Source: Sialis fuliginosa
Lineage: Eukaryota > Arthropoda > Insecta > Megaloptera > Sialidae
Assembly (NCBI GenBank): GCA_961205875.1
Contig: OY540811.1
Location: forward strand, 22,623,248 to 22,687,247
DNA: 64,000 nucleotides
Direction: 5' to 3'
This document shows, in pieces, positions 25,967 through 37,481 of the stretch (positions within the stretch are counted from its first letter, which is position 1; every line of letters begins with the position of its first letter). Position numbers and translations under genes: made by a program. The notes under the pieces are model-generated. The model saw nothing but the letters and a program-made list of their open reading frames with translations. It was not told where the DNA came from and ran no database searches.

Positions 25967-26509
25967 GATAAGGTACTGCCACCAGTCTTGGATATGACTC
26001 CAGTAATGGCTATTTTTTAATTAAATGTACTGAATTAGAAATATTTGTTGATGTTTGATAACTACCATTTCGGAATATTAATCTATATATACATTTAACT
26101 GTCTTACAGCGTGATTTGATGACAATCGACCAATATGTGTCAAAATGGTGGACATTTAAACTAATTATTAGTATAATTTATTTATAAATTATTATATTAT
26201 CATAGCAAATGCTTTACATTGTTTCAAATTTGACGATTATTTCTTTTATATCCTTTATGTCGTAGTACTGATCATTTTGTAAATTTTATTTTATCCATTA
26301 CTGGAAAAAAAACGTAAACAAAATAAAAGGTTATAATTAAAAAAAACAAACTATATTTGCAGATTTTGGTTCTTAAATTGATTAAAATAAAGAGTCACTT
26401 GTTTTATTAGTAGTATGAGTTCATGAGAATTACAAAAAAGAAGCCCATCAATCACAAAAATAGTAAATCTTGCTCTTATAGCGGCCACAACTGGTGCCAG
26501 TACCTTATC
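25967..26509. mobile_element. TIR element, candidate MITE of about 0.54 kb
   Basis: The left end has GATAAGGTACTGCCACCAGT (25967-25986). The right end (26490-26509) is its reverse complement with one mismatch (GG for GC in the minus-strand reading). Looser similarity continues inward (GGCTAT on both sides). A TA follows the right end and a TA lies just left of the element, compatible with TA target duplication. No ORF inside. Confidence 0.6.
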
Positions 26510-27116
26510 TACTGCTTATTTTTACGTATGGGTGTTTATAGTTTAGCAATATTAAGTTGTTGGTTTTTTTCATCATCCATTTTTGTCAATTAGATCGGGT
26601 CCTTTGTCAACAGCTTCTTCGTGTATTTTTTAGTTTTGCTGTTTATTATGATTGTACACGTAAGTAAAATAACTGTTGGAGAGTACATGGAGTTTGCCAA
26701 TTAATTTAATGATGGTTAATTAGAAAAAATAATCGTAAGTAATGTTAATATTAAGTAATATTAATTAATTATTAAAATACATAGTATTTTAACTTTTTGA
26801 TGATTTATTATATGCAAATTAATGACTTAACTAGGTTTTATTTATTAGTATTTTTTTAGTAGTATTTCTTAAAAAGTTACTGTAATTTTTTTAACTTACT
26901 TATAAGTATATTCGTTCGTAACATTATTTTTAAATAAAAAAATAATATTTTTATAATAAAAATTTTTCCTAAAATTTGAGTTCCATTTTTCTCCTAGTAA
27001 TTTTGTTTTTATTGTAAACTGCGCTGAGAAAGGCTTGTCCTAAAAATAACTAGCGCCAGTAATATGCAATAAATAAAATAAAACGTAAAGTTTAAAAAAT
27101 AAGTAAATATACATAT

Positions 27117-27421
27117 AAGGGTCAATCCAGACTACCGTGCCGGTCCCGGTCCGGTCTCTCTCCAATCAAATATAAATATATAATAAACAATCAAATCATT
27201 TACACTATAGGTATCGTGCCGGTCTCGGTCCAAAAACGCTCCGATACAGTATTAGAGTCGATCCACACTATCGAGCCGTTTTCGGTCCAGTTAAATATTC
27301 AGTATAGTAATATTGTATCGGAGTGTGATTGAACCGAGACCGGCACGAGACCTATAGTGTGAATGATTTTTTTTTGTATATTTATATTTGATTGGAGCGA
27401 GACCGAACCGATCGACTCTTA
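27117..27421. mobile_element. Palindromic MITE with three copies of its terminal motif
   Basis: The arms run inward from both ends: left GGTCTCTCTCCAATCAAATA and right (minus strand) GGTCTCGCTCCAATCAAATA. They then share CACTATAGGTNTCGTGCCGG, TCTCGGT and CTCCGATACA. A terminal-type motif (AGGGTCAATCCAGACTACCG at the left end, AAGAGTCGATCGG at the right end on the minus strand) also occurs internally as AGAGTCGATCCACACTATCG near 27253. This suggests a nested or partially duplicated element. Confidence 0.65.
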
Positions 27422-28146
27422 ATGTATAATTTTTTTTTAAATTTCATCAATAAATTCAATAAAAAATATACTTAAATTAAAACAATAGAAAACAAACTCA
27501 CCATTACAAACGTAACTACAGCAAGTTTTATATCAAACCAACCAATTTCAAATCCACCCGACAAAGAATGAGTTAACGCGCAAGCATACATACACAAACA
27601 CAGACAGACATACACACATGTGCACGCACACGAGCCAATTAGACGTATTAGGCAGGGAGACATATCCACAAATACGACCTTTTTCTAACACCCACCATTT
27701 CTGTAGCTAACTGAAGAAGTGTTCCCGCTACAAGAGTCGGGTCATCGTAAACCAACATTATTCTGTTCCACGCCTCGGGCGAAATTTGTTTGGACGGTGG
27801 GAACGCGAAAGCGGGAAAACAAATTAAACGCCGGGACATCGATCTATGTATGTGTGTGTGTTTGCTTGCGTGTATGTACGAGTGTGTGTGTGCCATTTCT
27901 TCTAGTGCATGTATTCTCTACACCAAGGGTGCACAAAGAACATTTGTCAGGGGAGAGTTGGAAACGCTGTAATTCAAACTCGTTTTAACCATTTATTTAA
28001 ATGAATTGAATTTGATTAATTGTAGAATTTAGATAAATAATTTTTCAGTATATTTATTTAATATATGTAGTAAACCGTTTAGAACCGAAAATGATGGTTC
28101 TGACCTAAGGTCAAGAAAAAAAGTTAAATAAGACAGACATATTATA
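27422..28146. other. Non-coding DNA with CA/TG-rich tracts
   Basis: Microsatellite-like CACACA and TGTGTG stretches (about 27590-27630, 27845-27895) create short open frames of low complexity on both strands. No gene is supportable. Confidence 0.5.
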
Positions 28147-28167
28147 CATTAAACATTAAACATTAAA
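28147..28167. repeat. (CATTAAA)3 tandem repeat
   Basis: Three perfect direct copies of CATTAAA next to a MITE. Confidence 0.9.
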
Positions 28168-28176
28168 CTTGTACAC

Positions 28177-28372
28177 GGGTAGAAAAGTTGACTTGGACCG
28201 AGAAATCCTTGTTTTATATATAACGACAACAATATTTTCTTAATATATGAATATACTCTTAATCCAGAAAATTATTGCTTCTCTTTAAAGCAATATCGTC
28301 TTATATTAAGAAAATATTGTTTTCGTTATAGATAAAACAAGATTTTCTTGGCCCAAGTCACTTTTCCACCAT
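28177..28372. mobile_element. Short palindromic MITE
   Basis: The left arm has GAAAAGTTGACTTGGACC, CTTGTTTTATATATAACGA and CAATATTTTCTTAATATA. The right arm, read on the minus strand, has GGAAAAGTGACTTGGGCC, CTTGTTTTATCTATAACGA and CAATATTTTCTTAATATA in the same order. The arms are about 80 bp each with a small centre, so the whole element can form one hairpin. No ORF. Confidence 0.75.
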
Positions 28373-28439
28373 TGTAAATGTCGTATTTAGATAACAGAAG
28401 GTAAATAGTCTACAGTGGCAATGAAATAAGTTATGCAGG

Positions 28440-29295
28440 TAAAATCACTACAGGTTCCATATTAGGTCCTATTTTTCATAATTTATGTAAATGATTTGCC
28501 TAATAATATTTCTTGTAAATGTATTCAGTACGCTGGTGATACGACATTTCTCATGGAATATAATAGTGAAAAATTTTAAAATGCGAGAATTTTAGAAACT
28601 TCCCAACAAGCTGATACTTGGTTTGTATCTAATGACTTGCATCTGAATAAAGACAAAACAATTGATTTAGTATTTACGTCTTCGAGTTGTGGAAGCAACA
28701 TATAAAAGAAATATCACTAAAACTTACAAAATCAGTACGCTATACGAAAAATTAAGATCATTGGTATCGATGCAGCACTCATGTTATTATGCATTATTTC
28801 ATTAAATCACCAAAATTTTGTATATTACAAAAACAAGCAATACGAGCTATTGAAGAATCTAATAGTGACGAGCATTGTAAACCACAATTCCAAAAATACG
28901 AAGTTCTAACATTACCATCTGTTTTCATACTAAGATTAGTTATAGATATACATACATAGTAAAAAAACATCATTAAAAACTCGTTCAGATATTCACAACT
29001 ATAATATTAGAACAAAAAATAAAATCACCGTGCCTAAATTTAGGCTTAACACAGACATAAATTTAAATATTGGTTTAATATATTATAACAAGCTACCAGA
29101 AAAGTAGAAAAAAGAAAGATCTAAAATATTTAAAAATATTGTAAAACGCTTCCCTAAAATGGAGGCTTTTTATAGTCAAGAGAAATTTTTATATTACAAA
29201 TTTTGATTATTTTTATTTTCATTTTCTTAATGTAATTCGCTACATTTTTGTAACTTTTCTGTAACTACAGAACAATAAACTTTGATTTGATTTAT
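28440..29295 (+). pseudogene. Degenerate non-LTR retrotransposon (RT C-terminal part)
   Basis: With frame changes it reads GSILGPIF, IIYVNDLPNN, then CIQYAGDTTFL, then SQQADTWFVSNDLHLNKDKT, which is the palm and downstream region of a LINE-type reverse transcriptase. The catalytic YADD is YAGD here, removing an essential Asp. After about 28700 an internal deletion joins to a more C-terminal part (ILQKQAIRAIEE, then YEVLTLPSVFIL), followed by stops. The 3' tail ends with a short TTTGATTTGATT repeat near 29281-29293. Frameshifts, stops and the active-site change make it dead. The exact clade is uncertain. Confidence 0.8.
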
Positions 29296-30360
29296 AACTA
29301 TTGTAATTTTATGTATACCTAATAATAAAAAAAATAGGTACTCCTCTATATATGTATATTTATAATATACGTAGTATCAATAAATTCAATAAAAATGCAA
29401 ACAACTTTTTCGAGAATTTTTCTTCCATCAATTTAAATTTTCAAGTAGTAAATAAAAATATGTTATATATTCTGCTATAAAAGTCATTTCAGCAGAAGTT
29501 TTGAATTTAGCGACCTCTTCTTGTTTGCGCTCATGTTTGTCGCCAATTTCTGTGCACTGTACATATACTCGTATACACAGACACACACATTTAAACAAAC
29601 CTAGAGAATGGACCGTATTGCCGGCGGTGTGTGTATATTGTGTAACCATTTCATTGGAAATGTTTTCTTGTATGTTGTTGGTAAGCTTGTTCGCGATTTT
29701 GTATATTTTGCTTTCTCATAACATTAGTATATGTATACGTATAGTAAATATGTATGTGTATACAACAGTAGAAATATTATGTGTATAAATTTATAGGTTG
29801 CGAGTAAAATGCATTTATGATTCTGGCATGGTTTGTATAGACTGGAGTAGAAATTGCTCATTTTGAAGAATTGTATTATTTACGAGTACTAAATGAACAA
29901 ATAGTCAGTTGCATATTAAACTGTTCTCGTTATACTTGTTTAACAATAAGTTTATTAATTTATTATATATTCAAGCTCGACGATAAAGACGGGACTAGAG
30001 GTGCAGCTATACTGAGTAACGGATTTTTTGATGTAGATAATGAAATAAATAAAAAATCAAACTTAATCTTGGCATGGGGAGGCGATATTGAAAATAAATG
30101 ACGAAAGTAACGGGCCTCTCAACATTATGTATTAAAAACAAGATAATATATGACAAAAAATTTCTTATGTAGAGTCGCATTATCACAAACTTAGTAAGCT
30201 CCTCCCATTTGATTATTATAATATTTAAATCAATTCTCGATGTACCAAACAAATACATATATTTTGAAACTCATTTCCTTGATAAAGAAGTACTCTTCGT
30301 TTATAGTAGGTACTCATATATATTTGTGCGATTAAATTATTATGTATTCTATTGAAAACT
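29296..30360. other. Non-coding DNA
   Basis: No supported gene. Short low-complexity open frames occur around the TG/CA-rich stretch at 29560-29640. Confidence 0.5.
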
Positions 30361-31030
30361 GTATAAGTAAATTGTGTGACAAAAAATATTTGATATTCCG
30401 AATATTGGTATTAAAATATGTTAAACTTGATATAAAATTAATTAATGAAATTGACGTATATTTGTGTTTTTATTTATAATGATGTAACTATCACTAACAA
30501 CCTTATACAAAGCACCTTTCAATTCAATAGTCAAAATATACAACAACTTACCCACATACATAAAAAACTTACAGACAAATAAATTTAGAAAACATCTAAA
30601 AGAATTCCTGTTGGATCATTGCTTTTACAATATCAAGGATTATCTTGAAAATAATTTCAAATAATACGAATACATCTGATTTATTTTCCTTTTCTTTCAT
30701 TTATATAAGTATTCTAGTTTTTCTGTTTTAATTTCAATTTCAATTTTATTTTTTATATTATTATTTTAATTTTATTATTTTTTATTTTATATACAAATAT
30801 TTATAAAGAGTTCCACTGACCTATTCTATTCTATACCATGTAGTGAAAAAAAAATAAAATGTTTATTTATTTATTTATTTATATAAACTCTGCCCTAGAA
30901 AAAAATAATCGATGATGTTTGTCTTAATATTTTTGAATCTACTGTGTGATTCTGACCTTTTGGGTGGCAGACGATTGAAGCCCATAGTACATAGAGTACC
31001 TACGTTAAATAAAACATTAACTGATTTTTC
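30361..31030 (+). repeat. Dispersed repeat, copy 1, split by a LINE insertion
   Basis: Segments 30361-30491 and about 30877-31030 together match the reverse complement of 37215-37481 in order: AAATATTTGATATTCCGAAT, TTAAACTTGATATAAAATTA, GACGTATATTTGTG, ATGATGTAACTAT, then ATATAAAC, GATGATGTTTGTCTTAATAT, TTCTGACCTTT. The copy at 37 kb is continuous across the point where this one is interrupted. It is an unidentified, old interspersed repeat. Confidence 0.75.
30492..30876 (+). mobile_element. 5'-truncated LINE 3' end inserted into the dispersed repeat
   Basis: A coding remnant at about 30528-30664 reads VKIYNNLPTYIKNLQTNKFR, then KHLKEFLLDHCFYNIKDYL, and stops at TAA. This is the C-terminal tail typical of insect non-LTR retrotransposon ORF2. 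A 3' UTR of about 200 bp follows, with AATAAA words and a (TTTA)n tail at about 30862-30880. The insertion site is shown by the uninterrupted relative at 37 kb (AACTAT directly followed by ATAAAC), leaving only a 2-4 bp possible duplication (TAT/ATA). Confidence 0.75.
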
Positions 31031-32292
31031 AAATTGATTTGTAAGCAATTTATTTGTCATATTTTGCATGTATACATTTACGAACACGAAATATCGTGCA
31101 CAAGGTACAAAAGGGAAGAGAAAAAAATGCAGGATGCCTTCTTCATTTCAACACTAAATCGACGGTGATTTTTCAAACATTCAATATTTGGCAAAGTTTC
31201 CATATTACATGAACCGGCAGGATTATGCAGGCTGCCTTTTCTTCAGACGTTCGCAATATCTTCCGTTCTTACAGACACGCCGGCGACAAAATGTCTTCGG
31301 AATCATATTATTTTTGTGAAATGTTTTAATCGGAACGTGCTGTTTGAAGTGTTTTCGAATATATTAAATTTCATTTACATCGCGACGATATAGTACGACT
31401 TTATTAAAATTCATTCACGCGTAAATTGTATTAACAGAATAAATTAGAATAAATATTATTACTAAATGTATAGCCTTATAGAGGTAATTTATTGTTACCA
31501 AGTTTTATGAATGATAATTTGTGAAATCAAATTTAGAGTTCAAGAACAAAATATAAATTCTAACAAAAGTGTGGTTTGGTATATTTGTATATAGTTATCG
31601 AAATACCAAAGAATAATATTAGTAATTAATTAGCAGAAACAAATAAAGAACTCGTTATAACAACATTAAGAGACAATAATATAATTCTTTAAAAAAACAC
31701 TTATGTAAAATATACAATTTGTTTAATTATGAATTCATTCGAAGAAAATAACAAATTCTTAAATAATCTCGTTTATTAATTTATAAAATCTTTAAAAGGT
31801 TCAAAGAAATAAATGTTATATTTCTAGGTTTACCTTATACCATATAAATCTCAAAACAATGATCGAATCTAATAAAAATAGTACCTGCATAGAATTTATT
31901 TCAGTAAAAGTAAATATAAATAAAGAACCCAATATCACAATTTACGGGGATCATACGGATTTTATCGTTTAAGAAAATAAACAAACACAAAAGTTTCAGA
32001 TAGAAGGAAAGTATATTAAAGTGCACTTAAATGTATAGAGACATATTCATATAAAATGTATGTTTATACGTACAGTAAAGCTCTTATTTTTAAGGTTGCA
32101 GCATCGAGATATGAAATGCGTTAATGGAAATGATATATTTTTCGAGAAACGACAATTCTATTATGGATTTTGTAAATTATTGTATGTAACTGTGCATTGA
32201 AAGATAAAAAATATGTATAAAAACATATTTTTAAAGTAGTGTTTTTTATAATTATATTTATCATCTAACAAAAATTTAAGTTAAAGCAATAT
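31031..32292. other. Non-coding DNA
   Basis: AT-rich; no gene or structured repeat recognised. Confidence 0.5.
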
Positions 32293-32613
32293 AGGGTTAT
32301 TATTTTCCTTCTTATTTTCTTATCTTTAAGTTTATGACAAATTGAAATTTTGAATATAATAATTCATTAAAAGTATATTTGTTTTATAGAAAATAACGTG
32401 TTAATTTGAAATTTTTAAACCACATGTCTGTATCTCAAACCGTTCTCGAGATATGGTCTCCGAAAGTTTTATTTTTGAAAAATTGTTGAGAAAATGGCTG
32501 TAACTTTTGAACAGTCGTATTGATTTTAGTTGACGGATTTCAATTTGTCATAAAAATATAAACTTAAAAATAAGAAAATAAGAAGGAAATTCATAACTTA
32601 CTTAATATACACA
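32293..32613. mobile_element. Foldback repeat / MITE-like element
   Basis: The left arm (about 32298-32352) reads TTTCCTTCTTATTTTCTTAT, then TTTAAGTTTATGACAAATTGAAAT. The right arm (about 32527-32610), on the minus strand, reads the same words in the same order with a short insertion before ATGACAAATTG. The loop contains CTGTATCTCAAACCGTTCTC and GAGATATGG, a motif combination I recognise from dispersed insect repeats. No ORF. Confidence 0.6.
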
Positions 32614-33265
32614 AATTCCCCGTATAATCACGTCGAGGTGGGCGATCCCCCCTACCTTAGAAGGTGTCTTTGAGCATAACAATTAATTCAGCTTAAACTT
32701 TATACGTACTAGTTTATTACTTTTTGCCCAAATCGATGTTGAAGCTCGTATCCGGCCCTGACTGCTTCACTTTCATACAAGAAAATTACGATTTATTATT
32801 GCAATTCTTTAATTATAATACTATTTCAAACAATATCATGTTATAATGCGCAAAACAATGTTTATTGCAAATGAAATGCATGCAAATGAATACACCATTA
32901 TTCAATACTTGGTGTGTATATTTGTAATTAGGTTTGTCTATTACACGCACATAACTGAATTAATTATCCTCTAAATCGCCAGACACAGACCTTTGTCCTT
33001 TTAGTTATGTGACATAAACATATGTATTTACATATTGTACATACAAGAACGTAATGTACCTGCATTCGTGTATACACGTAAAGAACTCGTGAATCGTATA
33101 TATGTATGTATACATATAGATATATAATACACGCATATATACATTATATACCTACATTATAAGAATGAATTTGTGTTCATCTGATTAAGTGTTTTCAGTA
33201 GGCACTTTTTTTATTAAATTGTAATTCATATTTTTGTTTTCGTTTATATATTTTAGACAAATTGT
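32614..33265. other. Non-coding DNA with TA/TG-rich tracts
   Basis: Microsatellite-like sequence at about 33090-33150; no gene. Confidence 0.5.
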
Positions 33266-33740
33266 ATGTATAATAATAATAATATTTATTTATTTTGCCC
33301 AGATGAGCCATGGCTCGTTACTCGGGCTATCAAAAAATACATACAGCATATAATAAATATAATAAATATCAATAAATGGTGCTCCATAACTAAACATAGA
33401 TATTTTATACAGATAGGATTAAACAGTCTATGCATCTCATCACAAATTACAGTCACAACAAGAAGATTATTAATTATATAATAATAATATAACAACAAAG
33501 ATATGATAATAATAATAGTAGTTATAATAAATAAATAATAGTAATAATAGAATATACCAATAAAAGAGCACTATTTTGGATAACAGAAAAAAAAAACAAA
33601 TATAATATTTAAATCGCATAAAAAATAGGTTGTGTTCCCCACCTAAGATCCTGAATTCTGGCCATGTTTGTTTAACCTGCCCTGAGCGGCCCAGAGGCAA
33701 CTTCACAATCCTGTCTTGTGTCCCCGTACTTAGACAATAA
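33266..33740 (-). mobile_element. 5'-truncated LINE 3' tail (candidate)
   Basis: On the minus strand a short coding-like stretch (GTQDRIVKLPLGRSGQVKQT, then WPEFRILGG) is followed by AT-rich sequence. It ends TGGCTCATCTGGGCAAAATA, then AATAAATATTATTATTATTAT. The trinucleotide tail and order are typical of 5'-truncated insect LINE copies. The internal TAATAA-rich stretch at 33478-33600 may be a later expansion. Clade not assigned. Confidence 0.5.
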
Positions 33741-34355
33741 AAACACAAAAACTAGTTGAAGGGAAAAGCGAAAAAAAAGAATGAGAAAAAAGAGAGTCCT
33801 GGTTAAATCATCTAGCATGAAAGGCCAAAAAAATAATTGTATACAGGTACGGTATTTAACTCATTTAAGAGACAATATCGTCATCGTTCAATAAAAAGTA
33901 TATCTTTGTTAAAATTGTACTTTTAGAACCATACTGTTATGATAGAAATTACATTTTGTTGTATTTAAACATAAAATTAATAGAATATCTATTACAAACC
34001 TTATCTAGGATAAGGTTAATACCGAATGACATCGTACGTAAATGTTAATAGACATTTAGAGTTGGAATTGCTGTCAGCTGTCATCCAAATTAATAAATTA
34101 AGGTAAATGCCATATAACTTAAATGTTTTCAATATTAATGTGTATCCGAACGAGAACTTATCTTAATTTTGTCACGAAGTTGTATTAATAAAACTTTAAT
34201 AATACTAATTATTATCTTTAATCAAAATAATGCTTTTAAAACTTTTCTTATAATATCACTCGCGGGCGGGCTTTTAAAGACTTTCGTATTTCGGAATATT
34301 GAAATTAAACGTTAGTAGATACGAAAGTAATTATAATTTCTGTGACCTATGTATT

Positions 34356-34640
34356 AGTTGTTTTTTAGGGTTTCGTAGAAAACTAGGAACCCTTATAGTT
34401 TTGCTCTGTCCATCCGTCTGTCTGTCTCTATAAATCTTATACCGATTAAGATAAAATTGGTATATGGACGAAGACTAATAACCCAAAAAAAGAAATGATG
34501 AGATTTGTAAAAAAAATGTGGACCTCTTTTCTATAGAATGGAAATAATGGATTAAGTGGGGTGTCTTATAGGTCTCCTAAAATGCAACAAAAAATGTTAT
34601 ATGGCCTTTTGACTTTAACCCTTTAATCACGAATTACTTG
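34356..34640 (+). mobile_element. Retroposon-like fragment
   Basis: It contains TTTTAGGGTTTCGTAGAAAA, GGAACCCTTATAG and CCATCCGTCTGTCTGTCTCT followed by TATACCGATTAAGA. This matches the layout of a very common insect interspersed repeat (GGGTTCCGTA..., GGAACCCT, CCGTCTGTCTGTC). No coding capacity. Identification rests on motif memory. Confidence 0.45.
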
Positions 34641-37214
34641 CTTTTAAATGTCGTTACCAGAGCGTCTAAAAAATCTGAAAAAATTCCAGAATGTAGTTTT
34701 TAATTGGTACTTTCAATGGAAATTATATCGAACACTTAGCAAAAAATAGTTTATGAAAAATTTTGATATAACCCTATCATGTGCGTGTCTAACACGAACC
34801 CAATTTATTTTTATGTGAAATATTCTGTGTTTAAAAAAATTAGCTAATGATTCACATTTGGTTAAAAATACTAAATGTTTTGTTAAAAGAAACAATCATG
34901 CTGGGTGACATTCTGCAATTTGTAGCATGGCTAATTCAAATATTAATACGGGCCAGAACTACTTACCAATCTGGCGGAGCTTTAAAAAATATGGTTATTA
35001 ACAACCTTAGATAAACCCATTTGAGCTGTCGTTCCCCTTCAATAAAAAAATCTTAAGAAACAAATGAACGAAGGGAGACCAGAAAGTCGAGACTGGTTAT
35101 TAGCAGCCCTTATAAATAATCGCGAATATATTTTTTAGTGAGAATTATTAAATTTTCTTTAATTACAAAGTAATTTAAAACTAATATTTAGTTAAAATTC
35201 AAAAAGTAAAATGAGTTGTTTAAATAAATAAAGAATGTCAGATTTATATTTGTTTCTTTCAACTTGTATTAAGTATGATATTTTCAACTATACTTATCTG
35301 TTAATATTATTTAACTAAATCTGTTTTTAAGTATTCATGGAGTATATAAATAAATACTGTAATTTATTTAATTTTATACATCTCCTTAAACCAACCCTGT
35401 ATTTTTTATAAATTCAAATCAACCAATTAATAAAAACAATATAGACCAGTAATCAAACACAGCTAGCTAGCAACAAAACAAAATATTATGAAAACACAAC
35501 CACAGCTTTGGTACATCTCAGAGTGAGTGTGTTTTTATAAGATTAAAATGCAAGACGAATAACGGCGCTGGGAAAAACACGGTTTGCTATGAAATTAAAG
35601 TGGCTCGTTCAATCAGTCCGACTGAATTCATTACACTAAAACAATCGCAAGCACCGCGTCACAGAACGTTGCCGTTCGAAATTGTTAACGTTACGAGACA
35701 GAAACAGTACTGGAAACACGCTGCAGTCGGTGGTGGCGGTGGATGATTGCGCATCAGGACAGGGGAGGAAAATGGGCGGAACGAGTTTAAGGGAACCTCA
35801 AGGTTTGTTGAAAAAAGTACGTAACATAGTCTAGGCTTCGGCAGTGATTATCAGTATAAATCACGTTTATAGAAAAACGTTTTCATTTACGTTCTAAATT
35901 GCATTATAGGTATAAAACCCCCCAAATATATAATATATCTCCTTTTTTTATTACTAATATTATAAGAATATCACATTCCTATTGTAAGGGTTTTAAGTAA
36001 AATAAAAAAAAGTCTCTTCAAAATTTATACAGACATAGTACTGAGAGTTTAATGAAAACATTAACTAAGAAAATAAGTCCCTAAATGTCTGCAACTTTTA
36101 GAATGTATTATTGAAATCACTTAAAACATTTCTGCATATATTTTTAAATGAAATTGATGAAACACTTGGAGATTTTCCCTCGTAAGTAATAAAAAAAAAC
36201 GTATATTATCAATATTTTTTAAACTATAGGTATTTTCATTTATGAAGAAGCAAAAACCACTCTACAAGCACGATAAAAATCTAAATATTTTTACTTAAAA
36301 TAATTGTTACGAAGTTATACGTCAAGAATTCCAGAATTTTCAACAATTACAACGTATTTTACTGCTCTATATACAGTAAATTTATTTCACATATTTGAAC
36401 ATTAAAATGCACACATATACACGCATATTTGCACACATCCACACAGATACACACTTTCAGCTGTTACATGAGATAAAGTACGTCGTCATCCGTACAACAC
36501 CGATGTTATGCGACACGATACTCAAATCATGTACAGAATCTCACAAGCACACGGCAATATGGTAACAGCAGCAAGCAGAAGACAATCGTTAGCCTAAAGT
36601 TGTCCCACGGGATACACTCGACACAAGACCAACGGGAATCGCACGGTTTCGTGGCGAGATTCTGTGTCACATACACCATCTTGTGTATGAAGGAACTCTT
36701 TACATGCATGCATACTATATTCTTACTGCTCTTATAAGGTATGCATATGCATGTTTCAAATGTTAAAATTATATTTTTATTTTCTGTCCGTCCCTCACAG
36801 CAATATGTATATCTTGAAAACTACAGTGGTTTATATATATTTAGTACGTAAAATAGTATTATTCCATACGAGAGAGAATGTTTGATAATAACTGAGAAGA
36901 TTATTTTTACGAAAATATTAAATATAACATTATATTAATCTTATATCGCAAAAATATAAACAGGTCTCAATCGATTCAGCGGGAATATTTGTACTTGTTA
37001 AATATGATATGTAGTATCTACTTTTATCAATTCCCAACCTTTTTCTCTGATTATGACCACCTTGTTTGTTATATTCTGCTATGATCGACCCATTAGTAAA
37101 TTCTCCCTTCAATCTTGTGTTCCTGTTAACCTTTCCTATACAAACTCATACATGAATATAAGCACACTCACTTCATACATAACACGAGGAGCTGTCGGAA
37201 GAGGTCTAGAACCA
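34641..37214. other. Non-coding DNA with two GC-richer blocks
   Basis: Blocks at about 35560-35830 and 36480-36700 are of balanced composition and high complexity, unlike the AT-rich surroundings, but no ORF of more than 60 codons or domain is present. They may be regulatory or single-copy conserved DNA. The first includes GGTGGTGGCGGTGG near 35730. Confidence 0.35.
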
Positions 37215-37481
37215 ATCGATATCAGTGTTGTTTTATAAAAAAAATCTAGGTATATATGGACTTCAGAACTCGTCCGTCACCGTAAAGGTCAGAATATCTT
37301 ATAACAGATTTCAAAATATTAAGACAAACATCATCGGTTATCTTTTTCTAGGACGAGGTTTATATAGTTACATCATTTTAAAGAAAATCACAAATATACG
37401 TCCATTTAATTAATTAATTTTATATCAAGTTTAACGTATTGAAATACTAAAATTCGGAATATCAAATATTTATTGCCGCAA
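37215..37481 (-). repeat. Dispersed repeat, copy 2 (uninterrupted)
   Basis: Reverse-complement relative of 30361-31030 without the LINE insertion. It gives the pre-insertion sequence at the point corresponding to 30491/30877. Confidence 0.75.

Noticed and set aside
27472..27988. Overlapping Cys-rich short open frames on both strands
   Set aside because: Produced by CA/TG microsatellite-like sequence (Cys-Val repeats), not by coding selection.
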